This document shows positions 11,478 through 21,011 of a stretch of 64,000 nucleotides of DNA, piece after piece. This DNA comes from Cladopsammia gracilis (taxonomy: Eukaryota > Cnidaria > Anthozoa > Scleractinia > Dendrophylliidae). Within the stretch, counting starts at the first letter, position 1, and every line of letters begins with the position of its first letter. A program made the position numbers and the translations under genes. The notes below the pieces were generated by a model. The model searched no databases and was not told where the DNA came from. It saw only the letters and a program-made list of their open reading frames with translations. Location: NCBI GenBank assembly GCA_022457155.1, contig JAJGOT010000156.1:1496874-1560873 (forward strand). The letters run 5' to 3'.

Positions 11478-11983
11478 ATGCGTAAATGGCAGATCTCTCC
11501 ACCTGAGTATATATATCTGGATCTGAAATGGCAAGGAACTGCTGAATCCAGCGGAGCTGCCGGCGAAGCCGAATCAGCTGCAGAAGGACCCGCAAAGTTG
11601 ATCATATATGGGATCAAGGGTTCTCATGACGATGTTCCTACTGATGTTTATGATTGGCCTTTCATTTTCGAAAATCAAAGAATGGTCATGCAAACTAATT
11701 TGGATATGAATGGCCATCACTTGATTAGCAATCTGAAATCCAGCTTTTTCACGTGCGCTTAATATGACGCAGCTAAGCATAGAACAAATGTTTATTTCAA
11801 TGGTGACGTGAATAATTTTTTTGTTCCAAGCAAATGTGTCTTGAAAAGCGCAACTGTGATTAGCACAGGTGCTTTAGATCGATCTCAAATTGAATTGACC
11901 ATCCGCGGGAAAACATATTTTGAACGACAATCACAACCACACCTTGGGCCACAAAAAATATCTCTTCAGATAAGTTTACTCTA
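11478..11983 (+). pseudogene. Fibre-like hypothetical protein, frameshifted
   Basis: The frame opens at ATG 11478 and reads an Ala/Glu-rich N-terminus, then ENQRMVMQTNLDMNGHHLI. The pattern L-D-M-N-G-x-x-I-x-N-L resembles repeats of trimeric fibre proteins of phages and viruses, which is weak evidence. It stops at about 11762. A second frame from about 11763 continues with plausible coding sequence (FNGDVNNFFVPSKCVLKSA, later RSQIELTIRGKTYF) until a stop near 11983. The most likely reading is one protein broken by a frameshift near 11750. The function is unknown and the family is unassigned. Confidence 0.4.
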
Positions 11984-12055
11984 AAAACGAAAGTTAGGAA
12001 ACAGCACAAAATATACATTAAGTCTTTTATTTGAAATTTGATTTCCCCAACTAAA

Positions 12056-12607
12056 ATGTTTGAGTTCAAGATAGACACCCAAAAACTGAAAGAAATAAAG
12101 GAACAGATTCTATCGTTCATAGAAACCATGAAGAAATTTTTTCCTGTCATAAAAATGAAAGATAGTTTATTTAATTTCAATCATATTGATCCAACTCTTC
12201 CGGAAGAAACAGTTGATGAATTGAAAAAGCTCTTCGCTTTCTATCATAAAAAATGCTGGTGCTGCCGGAAAGCACAAAGAAAATATAAGAAAATGAATTT
12301 AGGATTAACACTAAGTTCTACTCTATTAGTTGTTACAGGAACGATTGTAGGAGGAGTTACATTGAATCCTATTATTCTTGGGGTTATTAATGGTGCTGGG
12401 TTATTCCTGAAGACATTTCAGGAAATGAAAAACTTTAGAAGAAAGATAGAAATAAGTCAATTCGCAATGACAAAGTATGAAAATGTTTTGACTGAATTGA
12501 GATCATATCTCCGAAGGGACTTTTTTGATTCGCAAGAATTCATCAGAGAAAATGAAAGTTGTCGATGGGATTATAGCAGATCTGTGTTTGAATCTGGAAA
12601 AGTATGA
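12056..12607 (+). CDS. Hypothetical membrane protein of the polB element
   Basis: ATG at 12056 (leader AACTAAAATG) gives 183 residues. The N-terminal half is charged and helical. Residues about 85-120 are hydrophobic and Gly/Thr-rich (STLLVVTGTIVGGVTLNPII then ILGVINGAG), likely one or two membrane-inserting helices. After them comes a charged amphipathic helix (KNFRRKIEISQFAMTKYENV). A Cys pair (CWCC) sits before the hydrophobic part. A glycine-zipper-like membrane segment of this sort could be a virion membrane or pore-forming-type protein, but I cannot name the family. The gene ends 64 bp before the palindrome that separates it from the next, convergent gene. Confidence 0.6.
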   Translation: MFEFKIDTQKLKEIKEQILSFIETMKKFFPVIKMKDSLFNFNHIDPTLPEETVDELKKLFAFYHKKCWCCRKAQRKYKKMNLGLTLSSTLLVVTGTIVGGVTLNPIILGVINGAGLFLKTFQEMKNFRRKIEISQFAMTKYENVLTELRSYLRRDFFDSQEFIRENESCRWDYSRSVFESGKV

Positions 12608-12670
12608 AAAAGATTACCCACAGAACCAAAACCACCCGGAAAATCCTGAAAAATAAATTCCAGCTTTGCT

Positions 12671-12698
12671 GATTATATAACTTTGAAGTTATATAATC
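12671..12698. terminator. Perfect palindrome between convergent genes (hairpin 1)
   Basis: Arms GATTATATAACTT (12671-12683) and AAGTTATATAATC (12686-12698) are perfect complements with a 2-base spacer. The palindrome sits between the stop of the membrane protein gene (+) and the stop of the small basic gene (-), touching the latter. It could act as a shared 3'-end hairpin. Confidence 0.6.
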
Positions 12699-12901
12699 TA
12701 ATATTTACCCCAAAACTCTATCAGTCTATCAGTTTGCTTCAACAATCCGTCTAAGTCATCTATTCTCTGTTCAACTAAAAGCTTTTTGACGCCGCCAAAG
12801 CGGGCCAGGTTTCCCCGTTTCACAACCGAAGACCAACCTTCTAACATTTGCTTCAAAACATCTCGTTCAATTTCAAGGCGTGTTTCGTCATGTTTTTCCA
12901 T
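12698..12901 (-). CDS. Small charged hypothetical protein (67 aa)
   Basis: ATG at 12901 has the leader CTTTAAAATG. The 67-residue product is helical and charged (EKHDETRLEIERDVLKQML, then VEQRIDDLDGLLKQTDRLIE) with heptad-like spacing, so it is likely a coiled coil. Its stop overlaps hairpin 1. It is divergent from the acidic gene at 12960, and the 58 bp between the two starts must hold both promoters. The function is unknown. The start context and layout make it more credible than a chance frame. Confidence 0.5.
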   Translation of the reverse strand: MEKHDETRLEIERDVLKQMLEGWSSVVKRGNLARFGGVKKLLVEQRIDDLDGLLKQTDRLIEFWGKY

Positions 12902-12959
12902 TTTAAAGACTTAAACTAAGATGGCATCATTGCTGACTTATGTTTGAATCTTGAAAAAT

Positions 12960-13136
12960 ATGAAAAAGATTATGACAAGACTTAAAATGAGTGATTCAAA
13001 AACATGGTACGATTCTCAAGATGAAAACCTGCAAAATGAATTGGATTCAGATTGGGAACCAGAAGATGATACAGTTAATGACCCAGATTGGACGCCAGAA
13101 AACCGGGAAGATTCTAAAACAGTGCCCAACTTGTGA
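12960..13136 (+). CDS. Small acidic hypothetical protein (58 aa)
   Basis: ATG at 12960 (leader TTGAAAAATATG). The product is 58 residues with an acidic C-terminal half and a repeated D-W-x-P-E motif (SDWEPEDD then DPDWTPENRE). Acidic tails of this type occur in ssDNA-binding and histone-binding proteins, but no family is recognised. It is convergent with the gene at 13205-13858 across hairpin 2. Confidence 0.45.
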   Translation: MKKIMTRLKMSDSKTWYDSQDENLQNELDSDWEPEDDTVNDPDWTPENREDSKTVPNL

Positions 13137-13169
13137 ATCCAGCGAAGCCGAATCTTCGGATGAAAATTG

Positions 13170-13197
13170 AATTATCAAAATTTGTCTTTTGATAATT
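13170..13197. terminator. Palindrome between convergent genes (hairpin 2)
   Basis: AATTATCAAAA (13170-13180) and TTTTGATAATT (13187-13197) are perfect 11-base complements around a 6-base loop. They lie between the stop of the acidic gene (+) and the stop of the next minus-strand gene. Confidence 0.6.
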
Positions 13198-13204
13198 TCT
13201 TCAT

Positions 13205-13858
13205 TTAATTTCCACAGCAAGAAAGATCATTAGTGTCGTTAACTACAAGACCCTCATTCTCATACTCATCGAAATAACTCTGAGGCTGAACTATTTCTTT
13301 CACAAGAACTTCTTTAACTACGACAGAGATAGAGGAGATATTACCTAGAAATACTTGGCGCAATCTAACTACAAGCAGACCGTCTAGAGGGATTCCTATA
13401 AAGTCATGTGGATTAAATTTGGTTTTTGTTTTTTCGGCTATTTCTTTGGAAAATGAGCAATTGATTCGGCCATCTTTGTTGACATAGAGTTTCGCATAGA
13501 TTTTCTTCTGGGAACTCTGATCATCTTTCACAATCTGCAAAGAATCTGGTTGAAGTCTGAGTTTGGGATTCACTTTCTTGAGTGCTGGTTGTTTGGCTTT
13601 GGTTAGTTGCTGAATCTTGGTTTGCATTTCTTCGAACATTTGCTGAGATTTTTCATCGAGAGTGAAACCCAGGGAATAATTTGATTTGTCATCAGTCTTG
13701 TGTTCCCATATTTTCATTCGGCCTTCGAGAAATATATCAAGTGGCTTGTTGTCCTCATATTGAATTGGGAGAACGGCGAATGAAAACTGCCCTGATTTCT
13801 TTGTTTCTGGTTCTGAGAGCTGGATCTGCTGGATATCATAATTAAACTTGGTTATCAT
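13205..13858 (-). CDS. Hypothetical protein, possibly ssDNA-binding
   Basis: ATG at 13858 has the leader TGTTTAAAATG. The product is 217 residues and fully open, with alternating beta-strand-like segments (SGQFSFAVLPIQYEDNKPLD, KIYAKLYVNKDGRINCSFS, DGLLVVRLRQVFLGNISSIS) and a Gln/Lys-rich linker. It ends in Cys-Cys-Gly-Asn. A beta-rich protein next to a polymerase is often a single-strand DNA-binding protein with OB-fold domains. That assignment is inference from strand pattern and context, not homology. It shares a repeat-filled 0.55-kb region with the divergent NUMOD1-like gene. Confidence 0.6.
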   Translation of the reverse strand: MITKFNYDIQQIQLSEPETKKSGQFSFAVLPIQYEDNKPLDIFLEGRMKIWEHKTDDKSNYSLGFTLDEKSQQMFEEMQTKIQQLTKAKQPALKKVNPKLRLQPDSLQIVKDDQSSQKKIYAKLYVNKDGRINCSFSKEIAEKTKTKFNPHDFIGIPLDGLLVVRLRQVFLGNISSISVVVKEVLVKEIVQPQSYFDEYENEGLVVNDTNDLSCCGN

Positions 13859-13926
13859 TTTAAACAGAGAAAAAAATAATATTTTTTGTGATTAATGTGA
13901 CTAGCTTCCAATGTTAAAAGACTATT

Positions 13927-14400
13927 GTTGAAGAATATAAGAAAATAATTCTATTTCTATAATGCGAACAATGTCAACATGTAATTGATCTGAATCTTTC
14001 CCTGAGAAAACTGAATAAATTGATATATTATTGAATAACAATCTTTTTACCCGCGAAATGATGATAATCTCCTCCCATTTTGCGGGTAAAAAGAGGGTAG
14101 ATGAAGAATATATCAATATATTCTATTTCTATTATGCGAAGAAGACAACATGTTTCATTGATCTTCTCCTGAGAAAACTGAATAAATTGATATATTATTG
14201 AATAATAGTCTTTTTTACCCGCAAAATGACCCCTATTTTGCAGGTAAAAAGAGGGTAGATGAAGAATATAAGAAAATAATTCTATTTCTATTCTGAGAAC
14301 AATGTCAACGTTCATTGATCTTCTCCTGAGAAAACTGAATAAATTGATATATTATTGAATAATGGTCTTTTTACCCGCAAAATAAAAAAATATCCCTATT
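13927..14400. repeat. Three-copy ~165-bp tandem repeat with internal hairpins
   Basis: Units starting TGAAGAATATA near 13928, 14101 and 14260 share TTCTATTTCTAT, CTGAGAAAACTGAATAAATT and GATATATTATTGAATAA. Copies 1 and 2 each hold an inverted repeat: CTTTTTACCCGC...GCGGGTAAAAAG at 14043-14060/14076-14093, and a similar one at 14211-14252. Copy 3 has only the left arm before the next gene begins. The repeat lies between two divergent genes, so it could be a bidirectional promoter array or a replication origin. Those roles are inferred. Confidence 0.8.
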
Positions 14401-14416
14401 TTTGGCAGCATTGAAA

Positions 14417-15034
14417 ATGGTGGTTTCAATTAAAATAACTTCCGATGATTTTGAACAAGTATTTCCATCTGTATCTGCTGCTTCTCGCGCTTTGAAAGTC
14501 GATAAAAAGACTATTCCCCATGTTTTGCAAACGGGAAAACTCAAATTCAGGCGCCGAAGTGATGGGAAACAGTTTAAAATTGAAATACGTGATAAAGTTT
14601 CACTCGCTGTTGAAGAATCCCTCAGAGTTACCAAGGCAAAATTAGAACAATGTCAACAAAAACTCAGAAGTGGCAGATATGTTTTTCCCCAGAGACGGAG
14701 ATTGGCGGCAAAGCCATCACAACCAAAACCCAAATCCAGAACAACCCCAGAACAAATAGAGGAGTTTGAAAAGGGTTATCATGAGTTGAAGCCTGATGAG
14801 AACCCTTCCCTGTTTGTTGATACAAAAATCATATTCATAAATAAATCAAATGGAGAAATAGCTGCCATTGCCAATATGAACGACCTGAGTAAAAGATTTG
14901 GTAATTATACTGAATCATTTGATGAGGAAAAATTGAACTGGATAGTTGAAAATCGATTGAAAATATTGGAGATTTATAATGAAAAGGATGATGAAGAAAT
15001 TTGGGATATCAAGTGGCTCCAGAAAGATGTTTGA
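14417..15034 (+). CDS. NUMOD1-like DNA-binding protein
   Basis: ATG at 14417 (leader CATTGAAAATG) yields 205 residues. Residues about 12-55 (VFPSVSAASRALKVDKKTIP then HVLQTGKLKF) match the pattern of NUMOD1-type helix-turn-helix modules that accompany homing endonucleases. A basic, Pro-rich linker follows. The C-terminal half (about 130-205) has the pattern INKSNGEIAAIANMNDLSKR, which may be a second such module. No nuclease motif is visible. It ends in hairpin 3, convergent with polB. A DNA-binding or regulatory role is likely, with the target unknown. Confidence 0.6.
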   Translation: MVVSIKITSDDFEQVFPSVSAASRALKVDKKTIPHVLQTGKLKFRRRSDGKQFKIEIRDKVSLAVEESLRVTKAKLEQCQQKLRSGRYVFPQRRRLAAKPSQPKPKSRTTPEQIEEFEKGYHELKPDENPSLFVDTKIIFINKSNGEIAAIANMNDLSKRFGNYTESFDEEKLNWIVENRLKILEIYNEKDDEEIWDIKWLQKDV

Positions 15035-15062
15035 AGCTATTAAATGAATGATTTAATAGCTT
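15034..15062. terminator. Perfect palindrome between convergent genes (hairpin 3)
   Basis: AAGCTATTAAAT (15034-15045) and ATTTAATAGCTT (15051-15062) are perfect 12-base complements around GAATG. The left arm begins at the last base of the NUMOD1-like stop codon, and the right arm is next to the inferred end of polB on the other strand. Confidence 0.65.
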
Positions 15063-15065
15063 AAT

Positions 15066-18000
15066 TAAGTCGAGCCGCAGTCTCCAATGTCCCCAAGCAA
15101 GAGTGCTAATCTTATCGGGCAATATGAAACGCTTATCATCATCCGCAGATAAGGCTGTTTTATTGACTGTTTCTTAGAACATCTCATGTTGATGGCTGCG
15201 GATGAGATTCATAGTTCTCATGGCTGGTTTCCCGCTGAGAAGACATTCTTTGAAGTCCTCATGGGTGATATGTTTCTTTATTGTTTGTTTTTTTCACTCC
15301 TTTGCATTTTCGGACGCCACTGTCATCAAGTAACTGATAACTATATAACTTTGCTCGCAATCCAACAAACTCTTCTATTTTTCCTCCAGCTTCATCTTTC
15401 ATGAGGCCGTTCACTTTCTTGTTCATGATTGGCATTCCCGAGGGATGATCCGGGGGATAGTTAGATGTGTCAAACATCTCCTTCACATCTGGTTTGACAT
15501 CCTGATAGACGTCTTCAGTTTCTATTTCATAGCACAACGAATCAGTATCTGTGAACAACAGCTTGGCTTTCTCCCCGTATTTGGGCTTCATATATTCATA
15601 GTGAAACCTTTGATAAGTTCCTTTGATATTTCAAGAATTGACATTCCGCAGGGAATTGGTTTATTGAATAACATTTTCTTCCGCTTCATATGAACAGCGA
15701 TGAGATTCTCATCAAAGATTGTATGGTGTTGATAGGTGGGTTTAGCCGCAAGCTTTTCCGCAATCTTTCTTTCATTGACAAGTCTAATATCAACTCTCTT
15801 GCGGATATTTTCCATTGTTTTGCCGAATATTGCGTTATTCATGAGCTTGAAAAAGTCTTTCTTGAAAAAGTCTTCCTCGAAATCGTTCTTCCCGGCTTGA
15901 CGGAGCTGGATGTTGAGTTGAATATATGATTTCAGCCACGGTTCTTCAGTGAATGATATTCCCCTGTGGATCTTAGTTAATTTTAATCCATGTTTCAGGG
16001 CTTGTTTCAGTGTTCTGTGATGCATGATGATGTGTTTCTTATCTCGCAGATTGGGGATTAATTTCTCAACGTTGTTCTCGCAGATCACTCTCTCGGGGGC
16101 AAAGGGATAGTCATTATGCGCGTCATGAAGTTCTTTGGGATATTCCAAATCAACCTCAAGGACACAAGGAGTTCTATCCTATCTTCTGAAGCCTTTCATC
16201 CAGCGAAAGTTTCCAGTTGGAAGTAGTTGGGTCATTGCCCAAGAATATAGGGAGTTGGCATCGAGATAGAGAATATATTTCGATGGTTTCGTTGGATCAT
16301 ATTGGCCGCCCATATAATGATTGTTAGCTTTCCCATGGCGATTTGAGATCATGGAAATACCGCCACGGATTCCTTTCTCGAAGAACAAGAGCATCTCTGG
16401 ATCATTCAGCAAACTGAGCTGTGCCCCTGATTTCTTGAGGCCAGCATCAAAAGAAAGGCCAGGGGCGGTATAATACCACGCTGGATCCAGTTGATAATTC
16501 TCCATACAGACATTGTGGAATTCTTCGAAGACATCCGCCAGGAGCATTACATCCGTTTTCAAATATAAATCATGATGTTCTCCTAAGTTGTTTATCCCCA
16601 TTTCATTCCAAACATTTTGGGCATGTTGATAGTCTTCATCGGAGATGCCTCATTCATTAATCAGAGAATAAAATGCCTCCTTTGGCGGTAGTTGTGTTTC
16701 TTTGAATCTTTCGATAGAATCCATATAATCATAGGGATAGACTCCTTTTCTGGAAAGGAGCTCAGCTTTGTCTCCAAATTCTTTGTTTGTTTGTTTCAGT
16801 TTATCAAGGCCTGACTTTTTTAAATTAGCTGCCAGACTCTCCAGGGAAGAAGCCATGAATTTCATTGAATCGATGAATCTCAGTTCATGAGTGATGGGGA
16901 CTTTTAAACCATCTTTGTTTGTGTATTCTCCAATCTTGATCGTCTTTGAGAAGGATATATATTTTTCCTCATTTTTTGGAATGCATTTAATATCCCCAGG
17001 TATTCTGCCAAGGTTTTTAATGAAGAGATGAACATCATAACCCGCAAGGTTATGGAAAATGACTGGAGTGAACTTTGGTATTCTGTATTGTAGATTGCAA
17101 CTATTATGAGCCGCGCCACGATATTTTCCTGTGAAGTGACAATGATCGCGAACTTTTTTATCAGATTCGGCTTCGCTGGATTCTTCGTCAAATTCTCCTT
17201 TGCATATCCAACAAACTGTGGCTGCATCATATTCTTTCTTATCTTCCGCGGTGAAAATCATCTGCTTTCTGTAGTTACATTTCTTATGAATATGAATAAT
17301 TGTTTTAATTAACTTCTTCACAAATATTTGTGAAATGTCATCATCCACTGTTTTTGCCCGGTAAAGCACTGGAGGCATATTCAAATATTTCTCCTCAAAG
17401 GCAACGACTTTGAAACACAAGCCACAAGGCCTGTGACGCTGAAACGTATTTGTGAAGCTGAGGTCGTTTCCTGGGGAACAACCGCTGATCGGTTCATTGC
17501 AGGCTTCAAAATCGGCATAAATAACAAATGGAACTTTAATAGATCGATTGTGAGGTTTAAATTTCAAAATCTCGCCTTTTTTAGGCATTTCTATCTTTAT
17601 TGCCTCATTGCTGCAACATAATTCTTCATGTTTCGCAAGGGCTCTTTCATCATAAAAGTGATTTAGACAGTGAAGGCAAAAATATTTGCGGTTAGCGTGA
17701 TGGTTAACTTGCGCCGAGAGAAGGCGACTCAGGCTGTTGACAACGGTATAATGCCGAATCCCGTCTTTCTCAAACAACAGCAAAGTCACATGACGTCGGT
17801 GTTTATATTTTGAAATTCGCAGGGGATGAACGATTGATTCATGTCTGGATTCAGTCTTTCAAAATGATATATCTCCTTCAGAGATGTTGGGAAAACAATC
17901 CCAGACCAGTTGAGTTGTGCAGCTTGAGCTCTGAGCAGAGATGTAATTCTTTCCGGATGAGTTTCACATGGATTCAATGCTCGAGTGACGGCCCATTTAA

Positions 18001-18822
18001 AGCATTTCTGGTCAAGATTCCGCATGTTGGTGAGCGCTTTCTTCTTGGCAAGGAATGGAGGGAGAGGAATGTAAGTACTTCCACCGAGAGGTTGGAATTC
18101 AACTAAATGCAATTCCAAATGATTTACAAAATCAAACTGCCAATTCGAGCCCCTCATTTGGAATGTGGCAATGCGTTCAAGGATGACGTCTATCATTTGA
18201 TTTAAAAGGGCGGTGAGATCAGTCGCTGTGAGATTTATTTCTATTTCCGAATGAAACGGAGCATCGATCTCAATTATTTCCCCAGTTTGTAAATTCTGGC
18301 GTTTCATTCGACAGGATAGAATCAATTTAATTTTAGTGCCTTGATTAGCCTTGAGAATATGCCGAAGTTTATCAGAAACTTGCTGGAAATAATCTCTGGG
18401 AGTCAGTCCTTTCACACCGTCAAAGATGAATTGACGGGCAAACTTTTCTAACGCCGAATTGCTTTCTTGAACTCCTATTTGTTGTTGATATAAACCTGCA
18501 ACTTTGCGTTGAAATCAGTTATCATATTTGAAGCTTTCCTCGTAATATTTTTGGGTGCTGCCTTTAACCAATTCCACAATGAAAGGAAAGTATTTTGAAT
18601 TGTTTCCAATATTGGAGGCTGCGGAGGAGAAGGCGGAGGCGGTTGATATGGGGTTGGTGTAAGAACTGGTGTTTCGATAAGCGGCGTTGGTGAATCAATA
18701 ATATTGCGAGAAGATGCAGTAATTAAACGTAATAAATCGGCCTTTGTTCTGGCGCGAGAGCGACCGGGGATATTTCTTTCTCTGGCAATTTACCTTAGTT
18801 CCTTTACTTTCATATGTTCCAT
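15066..18822 (-). pseudogene. Decayed DNA polymerase B (protein-primed type) with SAP-like and EndoVII-like domains
   Basis: The gene starts at ATG 18822 (leader ATTTAAAAATG) with a SAP-like segment (MKVKELR, then ARERNIPGRSRARTKADLL) and a Pro-rich linker, followed by an N-terminal domain with CFKWAVTRALNP (17786-18480). Next come a zinc finger (CLHC...H...CC), ExoI VIYADFEAC near 17513, an endonuclease VII-like treble clef (CWICKGEF...HCHFTGKYRGAAHNSC), ExoII FHNLAGYDVHLF, ExoIII LYLKTDVMLLADVF, motif A YLDANSLYSW, motif B KLMNNAIFGKTMEN and motif C LFTDTDSL. Lesions: in-frame stops at 18790, 16647, 16179 and 15174, and frameshifts near 18480, 17810, 15600 and 15270. The catalytic motifs are still recognisable, so decay followed a functional ancestor. 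Family function: replication of viruses, linear plasmids and Polinton-like elements. Confidence 0.85.
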
Positions 18823-18919
18823 TTTTAAATGGAAAAATAAAATAATTTTATTTATTTTCTCCCTGGGAAACAAAAAGCTTGGCTAAAATCGACTCACGCG
18901 TAAGCCGGTTTTTTCATCA

Positions 18920-18943
18920 CTATGCAAGACGCGTCTTGCATAG
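18920..18943. repeat. Perfect 24-bp palindrome upstream of polB
   Basis: CTATGCAAGACG followed at once by its exact complement CGTCTTGCATAG, with no spacer. It lies about 100 bp upstream of the polB start. It could be an operator, an origin or an element end. No partner copy was seen elsewhere in the window. Confidence 0.7.
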
Positions 18944-19048
18944 AATTAAAACCAAGGCTGTTTAAACATTCAACATGAAAACCAATTTTGAAAATAAACA
19001 TTTACATGATAGGGGAAAACCCTTACGCTCTTGGCTATATACATCATT

Positions 19049-19139
19049 GCATTCCACACTTCCCTGTCAACGAGCTGAACCAAAATAAATTTTGTGTTGA
19101 CCATCAGCTAACCCGGGTTGATAGGGAAGTGTGGTATGC
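19049..19139. repeat. Inverted repeat with 23-bp arms
   Basis: GCATTCCACACTTCCCTGTC (from 19049) is matched by the inverse of 19117-19139 with 21 of 23 bases. The spacer is 45 bp. The region around it (18944-19260) has no supported gene. Confidence 0.7.
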
Positions 19140-19347
19140 AATCTATTGTTTTGCACGTGAACATTTATTGTATACAGATTAGTGGCGCGTGAATAGAGGG
19201 ATAATCCTACTAAGCGTCACTACTTAGTAGCAAGTGCGTGGGGGATGATAGGTTATTCCATGGAAATTTATTCAGCTTCCCGAGAATTTAAATAAAAGAT
19301 ATAGCAAAGCAGACAATTTATGATTTTTTCCTTCCCCCATCGACAGT

Positions 19348-19842
19348 AGATATAAAACGATGATTCTAGGCTAAAAGACAAAAACCCAAAGCCCCCTGCA
19401 ATAAAAAATCCAGGAGTAAACTCATAGAAAGCGAACCCCTTAGAACTAACCATAACCGACTCAGTGAAACCCCTGAATTCAAATAACGCAAAGCTAGCAA
19501 CAAGGCGAAGCATTAAAGACTAGCTAAATTTCAGGGGATAATAAATGACACTTTTTGTGTTATTTATGTGGTTTTCTGGGACCCGCTAAATTTCAGGGGA
19601 ATAAAATGACACTTTTTGTGTTATTTATGTGGTTTTCTGGGACCCGCTAATTTTTTAAACGATAATTGATGTTATTTTCATTTGATTTTCATTTGAAAAA
19701 AATCAATTTCCGCTAAATTTTAGCGGTAGTTAATTTGTTTATGATTTTGAGCGGTAAATTTAGCGGTGGGGAAGTTGTTTTTTGAATTTTCTCGGAATTT
19801 CTTAGGGCAGGGGGCTTTGGGTTTTTATATCTACTCTCGATT
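19348..19842. repeat. Inverted-repeat segment with internal 62-bp tandem repeat
   Basis: AACCCAAAGCCCCCTGC near 19386 is matched inversely by GCAGGGGGCTTTGGGTT near 19807, with the neighbouring TAGATATAAAA also inverted (19349 versus about 19828). Inside, GCTAAATTTCAGGGG followed by TGACACTTTTTGTGTTATTT occurs twice, at 19523 and 19585. This is probably a small non-autonomous element. No target duplication was read. Confidence 0.55.
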
Positions 19843-21011
19843 AGTTTAATTTGAGTTATACCATTGTTATTTTAGAGATTGAGATAATGTTGAGGTTGAG
19901 AACCGCTTACCGAGTGCGGCGCATATTCGACGGCGGCGCTCTTCAGTAATAAGCACCTTAAGCACCAGGACGGGATAGGAGGACGACGTCTTCCCGGAAG
20001 TAAAGGTACACAATTGAATGATACTGCGCATGCGAGAACGCTTGCATCATCCTGTCCTGCCTTCGTCTTGGACGTGGAGCGAGCTGGTTTGCCGTCGTGT
20101 GTAGAACGTGAATGCATTTTGGCATTTTTGTCCTGAAATCGAATTGTTTGTTCAAAATATATATATTCTACGATAAATAGATGACTTCTGTAGTCATTGG
20201 AACCTGGTTAGTGCTAACTTTGATAGGAATAACTCCAGTTTTGTCATTTCTTTTACCAGTGTATTTCTCGCTTCCTCAAGATGACAACTAAAACTCCCGC
20301 GAAAAAACTTTGCATTTAGTAATCTTAAGTGGAAGCCAGTGAGGTTCCTTTTTTCCCGTTCAAAATTAAACTTTAGAATATCTTTTTAACCTTTTTATAA
20401 GTACATTAATTTTGAAATGAAGGCAATGAGCTATGGTACGAATGTCAACACTTTCGATTTCTAAATCTATTATAAAATATCACTTTTCACTAGCATCTAA
20501 ATCCCCGCTTGCTGTGTTTTTATAAGGCATAGTTTTGTCGCTTAACAGTCCATAAAAATGTTTATATACCGATCCACCTACAAGTAGCTTATTTTTTCGG
20601 TGCTTTCACAAACAGAACTAGAAATTGACATTTTTCATAAAATTGAAAAGCAACAGGGAAGAAGTTATAGAGCACATCTTTCTTGTATTTTATACTGATC
20701 TTTTATCACACAGTTTATCCTCATTTGACGGAAAACAAATTTAATTAGCAAAGGAAGAGAAGGGAGAGTATATATAGTCATGACTTTTGGAAAGGCTGTA
20801 ATGGTATCGAGACAAACATTTTCATTCACAGGACAAGCCTTTTGAATCCAATCGGGAATGTTCAAGATGCATGTTTCATTTCCAATTTGATAATCAATAC
20901 AGTCATTTACGGGTCATTCATTAGAGGTTTACGGACTGGCTTCAGAAGTAGAGAAACCTCATTCCTTTAAATTTGATTTTGTATATTTTTACATTTAACT
21001 GCAGTGAAAAG
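19843..21011. other. Non-coding stretch
   Basis: No supported gene. Short frames on both strands lack domain signatures. The sequence is AT-rich with an isolated GC-rich block at 19910-20110. Confidence 0.5.

Larger units (their letters stand above)
11478..18943. mobile_element. Virus-like polB element with alternating gene directions
   Basis: Seven genes are tightly packed: fibre-like (+), membrane (+), small basic (-), small acidic (+), possible ssDNA-binding (-), NUMOD1-like (+) and DNA polymerase B (-). Convergent pairs are separated by perfect palindromes, and divergent pairs share short A-rich or repeat-filled promoters. The polymerase is decayed but most small genes are open. I saw no integrase, capsid or packaging ATPase gene, and no long terminal inverted repeats, so the element is partial or of another kind than a standard Polinton. 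The right boundary is set arbitrarily at a perfect palindrome. Confidence 0.6.

Noticed and set aside
15066..18822. In-frame TGA and TAG in polB read as recoded codons
   Set aside because: TAA stops and several frameshifts are also present, so decay is simpler than an alternative code.
19872..20155. Minus-strand frames with Ser/Arg/Pro-rich translations
   Set aside because: Overlapping frames in a GC-rich block, with no consistent codon pattern or family resemblance.
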